Assembly: GCA_016190985.1 (NCBI GenBank)
Contig: JACPPI010000025.1
Span: 1-47,109, forward strand
Length of the DNA: 47,109 nt
From: Opitutia bacterium
GTDB taxonomy: Bacteria; Verrucomicrobiota; Verrucomicrobiia; Opitutales; Opitutaceae
Direction of reading: 5' to 3'
Shown here: positions 1-7,703 of the stretch, in pieces
Position numbering within the stretch: the first letter of the stretch is position 1
Layout: the number at the start of each line of letters is the position of its first letter
Position numbers and translations under genes: made by a program
Notes under the pieces: model-generated
The model's input: the letters and a program-made list of their open reading frames with translations, nothing else
What the model was told of the DNA's origin: nothing
Databases searched by the model: none

Positions 1-60
1 GCTGTTGCCCGCCCACTGGCAGCCAGCCAGCGCATCGTAGCCCGCCACAGGCGGACAAGC

Positions 61-76
61 TCTCGTAGCTACGAGA
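61..76. repeat. 16-bp perfect palindrome (TCTCGTAGCTACGAGA)
   Basis: The sequence is its own reverse complement over 16 bases. A degenerate partner (CTCTCGTAGTTACGA) lies at about 92-106, and a related CATCGTAG lies near 34. The stop codon of the DUF1801 gene falls inside the palindrome. It looks like a dispersed repeat rather than an operator, because it lies at the 3' end of a gene. Confidence 0.8.
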
Positions 77-515
77 CCATCCCGGTCGTCGCTCTCGTAG
101 TTACGATCCCGTCAAGGGGGCACTCGGAGCGACGCTTACGTTTTACCAGCGCCATGGTGGCGGCGAGGTTCAGGTCCTCAAGTTTCTTGAAGTTGATGCA
201 ACTGCGGCCGGTCTTCACCTGGCCGAGCTTTGATGCGTTCTTCTCCACGAGGTAGCCGCCTTCGCCGCCGACACAGACGTGGAGAGCGTAGCCGCTTTTC
301 CCCGCGACGAGGCCAATGGTGAACCAGTCGCCTTCGCGGCCGCTGGCCGACTTGTAGTGATACTTGCCGTAGCCGATGAAGGGCGACGGCCCCATGCCGG
401 CGGTCATGAACGGCGCGAGCTTCGGCACGGCCTTGCGGATGGCCTTGTGCAGCGTCGTCATCGTGGCGCGGCGGTCGTCGGGGAGGGAGGCGAGGAATTC
501 GGCGGGGGTGGGCAT
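69..515 (-). CDS. DUF1801 (YdhG-like) domain protein
   Basis: A 148-residue protein that starts MPTPAEFLASLPDDRR, continues with a helical segment (TTLHKAIRKAVPKLAP) and a GMGPSPFIGYGKYHY strand region, and ends in a short FKKLEDLNLAATMALVKRK helix. This is the pattern of the DUF1801/YdhG fold, small soluble proteins of uncertain biochemical role. I chose the ATG at 515 because family similarity begins there; the frame is open further upstream, but that part is low-complexity repeat (TTCAAC-type units). The last 19 or so residues (from SECPLDG) lie beyond the usual domain end and are encoded by copies of the CTACGAGA palindromic repeat, which also gives the stop codon. Function is not assigned. 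Confidence 0.7.
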   Translation of the reverse strand: MPTPAEFLASLPDDRRATMTTLHKAIRKAVPKLAPFMTAGMGPSPFIGYGKYHYKSASGREGDWFTIGLVAGKSGYALHVCVGGEGGYLVEKNASKLGQVKTGRSCINFKKLEDLNLAATMALVKRKRRSECPLDGIVTTRATTGMVS

Positions 516-526
516 GGCGGGCGGGG

Positions 527-605
527 GAGTTGAGAGCTGAGTGTTGAGAGGAGGTTGAGGCGGCCTGCGGCCGGTTGAAAGTTGAATGTTGAGAGTTGAA
601 AGACC
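527..605. repeat. TTGAAAGTTGAA-type low-complexity repeat
   Basis: A purine-rich stretch on this strand (GTTGAGAGCTGAGTGTTGAGAG, then GTTGAAAGTTGAATGTTGAG), read as TTCAAC / CTCAAC units on the other strand. It lies immediately upstream of the DUF1801 start codon. A related array made of TTCAGC units lies upstream of queF at 6902-6932. Confidence 0.6.
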
Positions 606-648
606 AAATGCGGAGGACAGAGAACTGAGGACGGAAAACGGAGGGTGG

Positions 649-1254
649 CTATGAGACAGCAAAGGCCAGCAGTGGAGCGTAGTCGTTCTGATCGGCTGAC
701 TTTAGGGCAGAGATGTAACGGGTGCGGGCTGAACCCGGCTGGGCTAGATCGAGCTTGGCGCCCCAGGTGAGCGGTGGTTGGCCGCGCGCGGCGACGAGGA
801 TGTCGGCGAACAGGCGGGCGTGGCGACCGTTGCCGTTGGGCCAGGGATGGATCACGACCATGCGGTGATGCAGTCGCACGGCGATCTCGGCGGCGGGGTG
901 GGTGGCGTGCTCGTCCCAATAGCGGGCGTCGTCGAGCAGGGCACGCATGCCTTCGGGAATGCGGGACCACTCCCAGCCGAGATTGCGGTCGGTGGTGCGA
1001 TACTTGCCGGCCCAGCGCCAGACGTGGTTGAACATGCGGCGGTGCAGCTCGCGGGCGAAGGTGTCGGTGAGCAGATCCGCGCGGCGCAAGACGGGCTGGC
1101 GCAGGGCCCACAGGCGGGCGGCGTGGATGTTCAGGCGCTCGACCTCGTTGAGCTGCGCGCGGGTCGACAGGCTGGGGCGCAGTTGGAGCTTTTCCTCCTC
1201 GGTGAGGGGAGTCTGGCCCGGTTCATCCTGCCACAGGTTGTCAGGTGGGCTCAT
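649..1254 (-). CDS. Fic/DOC family protein, mobile mystery protein B type
   Basis: A 201-residue Fic-domain protein. Fic enzymes usually transfer AMP or another nucleotide-derived group from a bound substrate onto a hydroxyl of a target protein. The signature loop is HPWPNGNGR at residues 136-144, with the catalytic His and the GNGR anion-binding part intact; the usual acidic residue before GN is Asn here, which may alter metal binding or the reaction. The N-terminal part (DEPGQTPLTEEEKLQLRP) and overall length match 'mobile mystery protein B'. Its partner, an XRE-type protein A, lies 40 nt upstream on the same strand, the expected arrangement. The ATG at 1254 is 9 nt past a 46-bp inverted repeat. 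A toxin or protein-modifying role is inferred from the family. Confidence 0.82.
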   Translation of the reverse strand: MSPPDNLWQDEPGQTPLTEEEKLQLRPSLSTRAQLNEVERLNIHAARLWALRQPVLRRADLLTDTFARELHRRMFNHVWRWAGKYRTTDRNLGWEWSRIPEGMRALLDDARYWDEHATHPAAEIAVRLHHRMVVIHPWPNGNGRHARLFADILVAARGQPPLTWGAKLDLAQPGSARTRYISALKSADQNDYAPLLAFAVS

Positions 1255-1263
1255 GAAGACCGG

Positions 1264-1309
1264 GGTGGAACGCGCTGACCCCAGCGCGTTGGGGTCAACG
1301 CGCTCCACC
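1264..1309. repeat. Dispersed inverted repeat, GGTGGA...TCCACC family, copy 1
   Basis: The arms are GGTGGAACGCGCTGACCCC and GGGGTCAACGCGCTCCACC; they complement each other at 17 of 19 positions around an 8-nt loop. Related copies occur at 13258-13322 and 16909-16965. The stop codon of mobile mystery protein A (1295-1297) lies inside. Confidence 0.8.
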
Positions 1310-1765
1310 TTTGGTTGCCCTGATGGATCCTTCGCACGGCTCAGGATGACGGTCAGGGGGGGGGGTCGGCGGGGGCAGGTCGCCGACGGCCTGACCTTCC
1401 AGCGCCATCGAGTGTTCGCTGGCCTGGAGATGAGCAAAATCCGGGTCGAGCCGCGTGGCGAGCTCGCCGTAGGACTTGGCGCGTGGCGCCAAATAATAAA
1501 CCAGTTCGCAGTCCATCGCCTCGGCGGCGCGCTGTAGGTTGCCGATCGAGAGCGTGCCCTTGGTTTCGCCGCGCTCGAACTGGGCGTAGGCCTGCTTGGA
1601 CACACCGGTGTTTTTGGCGACGTCGGCCTGGGCCAGACCCAAGGTTTGCCGCACAGCGCGAAGCCAGCCGCCGGCCGGACGCACCGCCGGCTTTTGCGCG
1701 GCAGCCAAGGCAGGCAGTCTTTTTTGCAGGTCGGAGAAAATGATTTGGCGGAGGGAGTGTTTCAC
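1295..1765 (-). CDS. XRE-family HTH protein, mobile mystery protein A type
   Basis: A 156-residue protein with one Cro/C1-type helix-turn-helix around residues 40-75 (LGLAQADVAKNTGVSKQAYA, then FERGETKGTLSIGNL). The following segment, AAEAMDCELVYYLAPR and SYGELATRLD, is typical of 'mobile mystery protein A', the partner of the Fic protein downstream. It is probably a DNA-binding autoregulator of the pair. The start is a GTG at 1765; the nearest ATG upstream is out of frame and stops after two codons. The C-terminus looks abnormal: after LEGQAVGD it runs through a proline-rich stretch encoded by a 10-base C tract, then through dispersed repeat sequence, and stops inside the 1264-1309 inverted repeat. 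The original end was probably replaced. Confidence 0.8.
   Translation of the reverse strand: MKHSLRQIIFSDLQKRLPALAAAQKPAVRPAGGWLRAVRQTLGLAQADVAKNTGVSKQAYAQFERGETKGTLSIGNLQRAAEAMDCELVYYLAPRAKSYGELATRLDPDFAHLQASEHSMALEGQAVGDLPPPTPPPDRHPEPCEGSIRATKGGAR
1356..1365. repeat. G10 homopolymer inside the mobile mystery protein A gene
   Basis: Ten consecutive G on this strand (C10 in the coding strand), close to another run of five G. Slippage by one base would change the C-terminal 25 or so residues. It is a candidate phase-variable tract, or a place for a sequencing error. Confidence 0.85.
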
Positions 1766-1770
1766 GGCAT

Positions 1771-1845
1771 GTTATAACTTGTCGAAGATTGCAGAAAAGC
1801 AAGCTATAACTTGGCATAATAGGAAATAAGGTAAGCTATATATTG
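1771..1845. promoter_or_regulatory. Three operator-like direct repeats spaced 32 bp apart
   Basis: GTTATAACTTG at 1771-1781, GCTATAACTTG at 1803-1813 and GCTATATATTG at 1835-1845. Successive copies start exactly 32 bp apart, about three helical turns. The first copy begins 6 nt upstream of the GTG start of the XRE protein and the array covers its promoter region. The best reading is an operator array for that protein, with the TATAAC elements overlapping promoter -10 sequences. Binding is inferred from position and spacing. Confidence 0.65.
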
Positions 1846-1940
1846 CCAAACGTGCGGCGAATAAAGGCGCTATTCGCCGCATCAGAGGTGGAAGATGGTG
1901 GGGCGGAGTGGGAAAACGACGGCAACAAACATGGGCCCTC

Positions 1941-1970
1941 CAAAAGAAAACGCCGGCCCGAGGGCCGGCG
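1941..1970 (-). terminator. Intrinsic terminator for the rodA-rng transcript
   Basis: A hairpin at 1951-1970 (CGCCGGCCC / GGGCCGGCG, 2-nt loop as drawn) is followed on the minus strand by TTTTCTTTTGG. It lies about 90 nt past the rng stop codon and points the right way. Confidence 0.75.
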
Positions 1971-2042
1971 TGGAGAAAGAGAGCTTAGAGCTGATCGCTT
2001 ACAGCTTAACGACCCGGGCTTCGCTTACTAAGCTACGCCGAG

Positions 2043-2063
2043 GTCGATAACGGATTCCGTTAT
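2043..2063. repeat. 10-bp inverted repeat at the rng stop codon
   Basis: CGATAACGGA and TCCGTTATCG are perfect complements separated by one T. The rng stop codon (2060-2062) lies inside the right arm. It may be a 3'-end stabilising hairpin; no T tract follows directly. Confidence 0.6.
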
Positions 2064-3805
2064 CGATATTCCTCGTTGGTGTTCGCGTTGATGATTTTGA
2101 AGTTCTCGACGTGGTAGTTGGGGTCGGCGCGGAAGGCGAGTTTGACGCCGTAGGTTTTTTCCACCCGCACCAGGAGTTCGGAGTCTTCCGACCGCAATCT
2201 TTCGAGGATGCTCGGGTGCACGTGGACGCGGAGCGAGTATTCCTTGCCGTCCTTCCGCGCCTGGAGGCGGCGGGCGACGGACGAGAGCTTGCGCTGGAGC
2301 TCGACCGACATCGTGGTGGCGCTCTTCACCATGGCGCGGCCGCGGCAGTAGGGGCAGCTGGTGTAGAGGTTGGCCGAGAGCGATTCCTGCTGGCGTTGGC
2401 GGGTCATCTGCATGATGCCGAGCGACGAGATGGGCAGGATGTGGGTCTTGGCCTTGTCCTCCGACATGAGCTCGACCATCTTGTCGAAGACGGCGTTGCG
2501 GTGGCGCCGCTCCTTCATGTCGATGTAGTCCATGATCACGAGGCCGCCGATGTTGCGCAGGCGGATCTGGCGCGCGATCTCGACGGCGGCCTCCATGTTG
2601 ACCTGGAAGATGGTGTTCTTCTCGTCGCCGGAGCGGCTCTTGTGCGAGCCGGTGTTGACGTCGATGGAGATGAGGGCCTCGGTCTCGTCGATCACGATCT
2701 CGCCGCCGGAGGGCAGGGGGACGCGGCGCTGGAAGGTCTGCTCGATCTGGCGCTCGATGTTGTAGCGCTCGAAGACGGGGATGGAGTCCTTGTAGTAGAC
2801 GATCTTGCCCTTGGAGCGGCTGGAGATCTGGCCGACGTATTCCTGCGTGCGCTTGAAGTCGTCCTCGTTGTCGACGAGCACGCGGTCGATGTCCTCGGTG
2901 AGGAAGTCGCGCACGGTGCGCTCGACGATGTCGGGTTCCTGGTAGAGACAGGCGGGGGCGCGGTCGGTCTCCATCTTGCGCTGGATCTCCGCCCACTTGG
3001 CGAGGAGGAGGTGCAGGTCGCGGACGAAGTAACGGGGCTTCTTGCCCTCGCCGGCGGTGCGGACGATGACGCCCATGCCCTCGGGGATGGTGAGCTCGTT
3101 GATGAGGGTCTTGAGGCGCTTGCGCTCCTGCGGGTCCTCGATCTTGCGGGAGATGCCGCAGCCGTCGGAGAACGGCGTGAGGATGAGGTAGCGGCCGGGG
3201 AGGGAGAGATTGGTCGTGGTGCGCGGGCCCTTGGTGCCGATGGGGCCCTTGGTGACCTGGATGACGATCTCGGAACCGGGCGGGTAGAGGCCGGGGATGT
3301 CCTTGACGGTGGGCTCGGCCTTGCGCGGGCCGGCGTCCTTCTTCTTGTTGACGCGGACGACCTCGACGGAGGAGTCGGCGGCGGCGGGGAGCATGTCCCA
3401 GTAGTGGAGGAAGGCGTTTTTGTTGTAGCCGATGTCGACGAAGGCGGCCTTGAGGCCGGGGTCGAGGTTTTTGATGCGGCCCTTGTAGATGCCGCCGACC
3501 ATGCGGGAGTCGGACTCGCGCTCGATTTCGAAGCGGTCGAGGGTGCCATCGACGAGGAGCGCGACGCGCTTCTCAAGGGGCTCGGAGTTGATGACGAGTT
3601 CGCGGAAGGAGCCCTTCTCCTTCCGGAAAATGCTCAGGATTTTCTGGAGGATGGGCCGGTCGGCGGCGCGTTCCTTGGCCTGGGCGCGCAGTTGTTCCGC
3701 GGTGAGAGGCTCGCTGTGCTTCTGGGGCGGGGGCTGGGCGAGTTCCTCTTCATGGCGTGAGGCGGCGTCCGAGGGGACGCCGGAGTTCGTGGGCTGGTCG
3801 TTCAT
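2060..3805 (-). CDS. rng: Ribonuclease E/G family endoribonuclease
   Basis: A 581-residue single-strand endoribonuclease of the RNase E/G family, acting in rRNA maturation and mRNA decay. An N-terminal extension of about 60 residues, rich in Gln, Pro and Glu, precedes the domain that starts [15 protein letters not shown]. The S1 RNA-binding part lies near residues 102-205 ([16 protein letters not shown]). The catalytic metal-binding aspartates are in ISIDVNTG (Asp382) and IMDYIDM (Asp426), and the Zn-link is CPYC at 484-487; all key residues are present. It has no RNase E-like C-terminal scaffold, so it is closer to RNase G. I chose the ATG at 3805, where the acidic/polar N-terminus begins; the frame is open far upstream through rodA. 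It follows rodA by about 110 nt on the same strand, an arrangement common in cell-shape loci. Confidence 0.93.
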   Translation of the reverse strand: MNDQPTNSGVPSDAASRHEEELAQPPPQKHSEPLTAEQLRAQAKERAADRPILQKILSIFRKEKGSFRELVINSEPLEKRVALLVDGTLDRFEIERESDSRMVGGIYKGRIKNLDPGLKAAFVDIGYNKNAFLHYWDMLPAAADSSVEVVRVNKKKDAGPRKAEPTVKDIPGLYPPGSEIVIQVTKGPIGTKGPRTTTNLSLPGRYLILTPFSDGCGISRKIEDPQERKRLKTLINELTIPEGMGVIVRTAGEGKKPRYFVRDLHLLLAKWAEIQRKMETDRAPACLYQEPDIVERTVRDFLTEDIDRVLVDNEDDFKRTQEYVGQISSRSKGKIVYYKDSIPVFERYNIERQIEQTFQRRVPLPSGGEIVIDETEALISIDVNTGSHKSRSGDEKNTIFQVNMEAAVEIARQIRLRNIGGLVIMDYIDMKERRHRNAVFDKMVELMSEDKAKTHILPISSLGIMQMTRQRQQESLSANLYTSCPYCRGRAMVKSATTMSVELQRKLSSVARRLQARKDGKEYSLRVHVHPSILERLRSEDSELLVRVEKTYGVKLAFRADPNYHVENFKIINANTNEEYR

Positions 3806-3915
3806 GTTGGGGTTGGTGCCTTGCGGCGGTGTTGTCGGCTGGGCACGGCCGGCCAGCGGGCTGCGCGCAGGAAATCCCGGCAGAGCGGTCCATATCGTGT
3901 GGCAGGAGACCCATG

Positions 3916-5148
3916 TCAGAAGTCCCTCCGAAACCGATAGACGCTTTGGACCAGTCCTTGCAGCAAGCAGCAGCTGAGCACGAATGTGCCGCCGTAGCTG
4001 ATAAAGGGAAGCGGTATGCCTTTGACCGGCACCAGGCCGATGGTCATGGCGATGTTGACGAACACATGCACGGTGAAGAGCACCGTGACGCCGAGCGCCA
4101 GTAACGCGCCGAAGCGGTCGCGGGCGAGCCCGGCGATCCGCAGTCCGTTCCACAACACCACGCCAAACAACCCGATGACGGTGATGCTTCCCAAAAATCC
4201 CTTCTCCTCGGCGATGACCGAGAAAATAAAGTCGTTGTGCGCGACGGCGCGCGGCAGGTAGCCCAGCTTGGCCTGCGTGCCCTCGGTCCAGCCCTTGCCG
4301 GCGAGGCCGCCGGAGCCGACGGAGATGAGCGACTGGCGGCTGTTCCAGCCGATGCCCATGGGGTCGATCTTGTCCGGCAGGGCGAAGGCGAGCACGCGGT
4401 TGCGCTGGTAGTCCTTCAGCGGCAGGAGGGAGTGCTTCTCGTAGGCGCCGCGGTCGCGGGTGTAGTCGAGGCGGGTTTCCTCCATGAACCGCGAGTAGTT
4501 CCACACATCAAGCGCGACGATGCCCACGAGCAGGGCGAACACGCCCAAGGCCCCGGCAAAGAACCGCAACGAGAGATTGGAAACGTAAAGCATGGCGAAG
4601 ACCATCGGCGCAATCACCAGGGCGCTGCCAAGGTCGGGTTCGGCGATTATCAACAGCATGGGTATGCCCACCGCAAGGGCCAATTTTACGAGCACCTGCA
4701 GCGAGTCCTTCACCGTGCCGAGCCGCGAGCCGGTGAGGATGGACGCCGTGGCGAACAGCACGGCGACCTTGGCAAATTCCGAGGGTTGGAACGCCCCGAG
4801 CCCGGGCACATCCAGCCAGCGACGGGCGCCCATGCCGTGCGTCGTGCCGACGCCGGGGATCAGCACCAGCAGCAGGAGGCCGAGCGCGAAGAGGTAGACG
4901 AAATGCGCGTATTTCAGCCACAGCCGGTAGTCGAGCAGGGAGGTCGTGACATAAACGACCGCGCCCATCGCGAGCCAGACGAGCTGGGTCATCCACTGGT
5001 GCTGCTCGGTGGCGAGCTGCGCGCTGTAGATGAAGAAGACCCCGAACAGGCTCAGCCCCAGCACACAGGCCGGCGTGATCCCGTCGAACCGCTCGCGCGT
5101 GGTGAGCTTGAAAAAACTGCCGAGGTCGAGGCTGCGGAGGAGGTTCAC
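3916..5148 (-). CDS. rodA: Rod-shape-determining SEDS protein RodA
   Basis: A polytopic inner-membrane glycosyltransferase of the SEDS family that polymerises lipid II glycan strands during cell elongation, normally with a class B penicillin-binding protein and MreBCD. Several hydrophobic helices are visible ([39 protein letters not shown]). SEDS signatures include the FQPSEFAK loop, [13 protein letters not shown] and the C-terminal [10 protein letters not shown]. The length of about 410 residues is slightly above the usual 370-400. The start is uncertain: GTG at 5148 (VNLLRSLDL) or GTG at 5166; no ATG is well placed. It is divergent from rny across 142 nt. No mrdA or mreBCD gene is in this window. 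Confidence 0.9.
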   Translation of the reverse strand: MNLLRSLDLGSFFKLTTRERFDGITPACVLGLSLFGVFFIYSAQLATEQHQWMTQLVWLAMGAVVYVTTSLLDYRLWLKYAHFVYLFALGLLLLVLIPGVGTTHGMGARRWLDVPGLGAFQPSEFAKVAVLFATASILTGSRLGTVKDSLQVLVKLALAVGIPMLLIIAEPDLGSALVIAPMVFAMLYVSNLSLRFFAGALGVFALLVGIVALDVWNYSRFMEETRLDYTRDRGAYEKHSLLPLKDYQRNRVLAFALPDKIDPMGIGWNSRQSLISVGSGGLAGKGWTEGTQAKLGYLPRAVAHNDFIFSVIAEEKGFLGSITVIGLFGVVLWNGLRIAGLARDRFGALLALGVTVLFTVHVFVNIAMTIGLVPVKGIPLPFISYGGTFVLSCCLLQGLVQSVYRFRRDF

Positions 5149-5290
5149 GAAAAAGAGACCCGCCACTAAACACCCGGCCGGGTCGCTGGCAACGGCGCAA
5201 TGGCCCCGCCGGCCGCGGCCGCACTTGTAAAACGCGCCGTCTGCGGTGTTGCCAACCCGGCGAACGCACGTAGGTTCGCCACCCCCTGAG
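5149..5290. promoter_or_regulatory. Divergent rodA / rny intergenic region
   Basis: 142 nt between divergent start codons. Both promoters should lie here, but the sequence is GC-rich and I could not pick convincing -10/-35 hexamers. Confidence 0.4.
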
Positions 5291-6841
5291 ATGCTGACCT
5301 TCATCGCAGCCACCAAGCCGGACCTGATGCCTGATGCGGCCGAGCCCTATCTGTGGGCCCTGGCCGTGTGTGGTCTCCTTGGGGCCGCCGGCGGCCTGGC
5401 CGCGACCTGGTTCCTGACCCGCCAGACTCGCCGCCTCGCCCAGCGCGAGGCCGCCGTCGCCGCGCAGGAGCTGACCAACAAGGCCGAGGAGGAAATCCGC
5501 CGCCGCGAGTCCGACCTGAACCGCGACCTCGACCGCCGGCAGATCGAAATCGAGCTGATGTTGCGCGAAATCCGCTCGCACGAGGAGTCGCTCGGCCTGC
5601 TCGACCACCAGTTGGAGCAGCGGCAGGAACGCCTCGCCCGCGAAACCGCCGCCATCAAGCAGGCGCGCGACGCCATGCGCGACCTCTCGAAAAGCCTGCG
5701 CAAACGCCTCGAGGGCGTGGCCTCGCTCGACGGCGAGGAGATCCGCAAGCAGTTGCGCGAGGAGGTGACCTTCGAGTGCCAGGAGGAGCTGCGCGCGCTC
5801 CGCAAGGAACTGCTCGAGCGTTCCGAGCAGGACCTCATGCAGGAGGGCAAACGCATCCTCGTCGCCACCATGCAGCGCCTGGCGGGCAAGCCGAACAACG
5901 ACCTCACCGCCACCATCGTGCAGCTGCCCAGCGAGGACATGAAGGGCCGCATCATCGGGCGCGAGGGCCGCAACATCAAATCCTTCGAGGCCGCCACCAG
6001 CACCACACTGCTCATCGACGAGTCGCCGCAGATGGTGCTGATCTCGTCGTTCGATCCCGTGCGCCGCGAGGTGGCCAAGCTCGCGCTGGAGGGCCTGATC
6101 AAGGACGGCCGCATCCACCCGGCCAGCATCGAGGAGTTCGTCAACCGCGCGCGCCAGGAACTGGACCTGCATGTCGCGACGATCGGCGAGGAGGCGGTGG
6201 ACCGCCTGAAGATCTCCGGCCTGCACCCAGAGAGCATCAAGCTCCTCGGCAAGCTCCGCTTCCGGTTTTCCTACAACCAGAACGTGCTCGACCACTCCAT
6301 CGAGGTGGCGCAGCTCTGCGCCATGCTCGCGGCCGAGCTCGGCCTGGAGCCCAACGTGGCCAAGCGCGCCGGCCTGCTGCACGACATCGGCAAGGCCATC
6401 GAGGGCGAATACGAGGGCAGCCACGCGCTCATCGGCGCCGACTTCATCCGCCGCTACGGCGAGACCGACATCGTCGTCAACGCCGTCGCCGCCCACCACG
6501 CCGAGGTGAAGCCCGAGACGGTCTACGCCGGGCTTGTCATCCTCGCCGACGCCATCTCCGCCTCGCGTCCCGGCGCCCGCGCCGAGTCCATGACCTCCTA
6601 CATCGAGCGCCTCGGCCGCCTCGAGAAGCTGGCGATGACGATGCCCGGCGTGCAGCTGGCCTTCGCCATCCAGGCCGGCCGCGAGGTGCGCGTCGTGGTG
6701 CAGCCGAGCGTCGTCACCGACGAGCAGGCCCACGCCCTGGCCAAGGAGCTGCGCAAGAAGATCGAGGAGGAACTCGACTACCCCAGCACGGTCAAGATCA
6801 CCGTCATCCGCGAGCAGCGGTATACGGAGACGGCGACCTGA
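5291..6841 (+). CDS. rny: Ribonuclease Y
   Basis: A 516-residue membrane-anchored endoribonuclease that starts mRNA decay. A single N-terminal membrane segment at about residues 20-42 (YLWALAVCGLLGAAGGLAAT) is followed by a long coiled coil (about 45-195). A KH RNA-binding domain carries the GxxG loop GRIIGREGRN (219-228). An HD domain carries His335 (DHSIEV) and His364-Asp365 (LLHDIGK), which bind the catalytic metal. All family hallmarks are intact and the length is normal. The ATG at 5291 gives a short periplasmic N-terminus; a second Met 12 codons later is also possible. Together with rng and the RNase P RNA gene, the window holds three RNA-processing activities. Confidence 0.95.
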   Translation: MLTFIAATKPDLMPDAAEPYLWALAVCGLLGAAGGLAATWFLTRQTRRLAQREAAVAAQELTNKAEEEIRRRESDLNRDLDRRQIEIELMLREIRSHEESLGLLDHQLEQRQERLARETAAIKQARDAMRDLSKSLRKRLEGVASLDGEEIRKQLREEVTFECQEELRALRKELLERSEQDLMQEGKRILVATMQRLAGKPNNDLTATIVQLPSEDMKGRIIGREGRNIKSFEAATSTTLLIDESPQMVLISSFDPVRREVAKLALEGLIKDGRIHPASIEEFVNRARQELDLHVATIGEEAVDRLKISGLHPESIKLLGKLRFRFSYNQNVLDHSIEVAQLCAMLAAELGLEPNVAKRAGLLHDIGKAIEGEYEGSHALIGADFIRRYGETDIVVNAVAAHHAEVKPETVYAGLVILADAISASRPGARAESMTSYIERLGRLEKLAMTMPGVQLAFAIQAGREVRVVVQPSVVTDEQAHALAKELRKKIEEELDYPSTVKITVIREQRYTETAT

Positions 6842-6848
6842 GGGGAAT

Positions 6849-6932
6849 GGCTGAAAAGCTGAAGGACTGAAGGGCTGAACCAGCCGCCGTCCCGGAATAA
6901 TTTCAGCCTTTCAGCTTTTCAGCCCTTCAGTC
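6849..6932. repeat. Compound inverted repeat with overlapping alternative stems between rny and queF
   Basis: GGCTGAAAAGCTGAA (6849-6863) is perfectly complementary to 6910-6924, and GACTGAAGGGCTGAA (6865-6879) is perfectly complementary to 6918-6932. The two right-hand partners overlap by 7 nt, so the two 15-bp stems compete. A TCTTTCTTTC tract follows, and the queF start codon is 12 nt downstream. It may terminate rny transcription, control queF, or simply be a dispersed repeat. Confidence 0.7.
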
Positions 6933-6943
6933 TTTCTTTCTCC

Positions 6944-7297
6944 ATGTCCCAAGCCAAAATTCTCGAGACCTTCCCCAATCCCGCGCCGCGGCGCGACTAC
7001 GTGATCGAGCACACGCACCACGAGTTCACCTCGCTGTGCCCGATGACGGGCCATCCGGATTTCGCCGACATCACCGTGCGCTACGTGGCCGACAAGAAGT
7101 GCGTCGAACTGAAGTCGCTTAAGCTCTATTTCCACGCCTACCGCAACGAGGGCATGTTCTTCGAGGCGGCGACGAACAGGATCTGCGACGACCTCGGCGC
7201 CGCGCTGAAGCCCCGCAGCCTGGCGATCATCGCGAAGTGGAAGGCCCGCGGCGGGTTCTCCTCGGTCGTCACGGCCGAGTGGAAAAAGCGGGCCTGA
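6944..7297 (+). CDS. queF: NADPH-dependent 7-cyano-7-deazaguanine reductase QueF
   Basis: Reduces the nitrile of preQ0 to the aminomethyl group of preQ1 with NADPH, in cytoplasmic queuosine biosynthesis. At 117 residues this is the short unimodular (YkvM-type) QueF of the tunnelling-fold family. The thioimide-forming Cys is in SLCPMTGHPDFADI (Cys32), with Asp39 as proton donor. The substrate-binding motif is ELKSLKLYFHAYRNEGMFFE (residues 55-74). The ATG at 6944 follows a pyrimidine-rich array of TTCAGC units with no Shine-Dalgarno sequence. No other queuosine gene is nearby. A compound hairpin lies in its leader; it does not resemble a known preQ1 riboswitch class. Confidence 0.95.
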   Translation: MSQAKILETFPNPAPRRDYVIEHTHHEFTSLCPMTGHPDFADITVRYVADKKCVELKSLKLYFHAYRNEGMFFEAATNRICDDLGAALKPRSLAIIAKWKARGGFSSVVTAEWKKRA

Positions 7298-7703
7298 TGC
7301 TGAATGATCCTAGAAAAAGCAGTTGAAACCACGGATTTCGCAGATGACACGGGTTATCAATCCATTCCGGATCCTTGCCTCTTCACCCGTTGGGTGAATG
7401 GATTTGGAACAGTTATTTCCGGGCAAATTCCTGTATCCGTGCGATCTGTGGAATCTGTGGTTAAATTGAACTGCGGAAATTAGGATGATCCCAGTTTCCG
7501 CATTTCGGCCGGGCCACAGAAAACACCAGCCGTCGCCAACGCTCTGGCCGGCGGGCAAGAAGCGCAAAAACACTCGGATGAGTGCGGCCGTCTGGGGGCC
7601 CGCTTGTTCACCTGGCGGGGGAATGCAGCGGCCAAGGCAAATTCGGCTTTCTCGCGCCGAGTCCTCTGCGACCTCGGTGTTTCAACTGCGTTTTCCAGGA
7701 TGA
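7298..7703. other. 406-nt gap built from dispersed repeats, no gene seen
   Basis: Contains an imperfect inverted repeat with outer arms AACCACGGATTTCGCAGATG (from 7327) and ATCTGTGGAATCTGTGGTT (ending 7462), and an inner CACCCGTTGGGTG palindrome near 7384. A second repeat-like stretch (CTCTGCGACCTCGGTG) lies near 7667. The same CCACGGATTTCGC arm appears again at 37736 and, inverted, near 38034. Open frames here have no coding character. Confidence 0.65.

Noticed and set aside
1843-2031. Small plus-strand open frame over the rng terminator
   Set aside because: It translates the terminator hairpin and repeat-like sequence and has no recognisable product.
2111-3760. Long open frame (about 550 codons) antisense to rng
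   Set aside because: The opposite strand encodes an intact RNase E/G with all catalytic residues. The antisense reading is a low-complexity Val/Gly/Asp/Glu-rich string typical of shadows in GC-rich genes.
4508-6733. Long minus-strand open frame across rny and the start of rodA
   Set aside because: rny on the plus strand has clear KH and HD motifs; the minus-strand reading is a shadow that runs through the divergent promoter region.
6842-6943. preQ1 riboswitch upstream of queF
   Set aside because: The short preQ1-I aptamer pattern (stem, C-rich loop, A-rich tail) is not there; the segment is explained by TTCAGC-type repeat units and their complements.
7310-7573. Small minus-strand open frame of 87 codons in the queF-luxR gap
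   Set aside because: It runs straight through dispersed repeat arms and has no domain or coding character.
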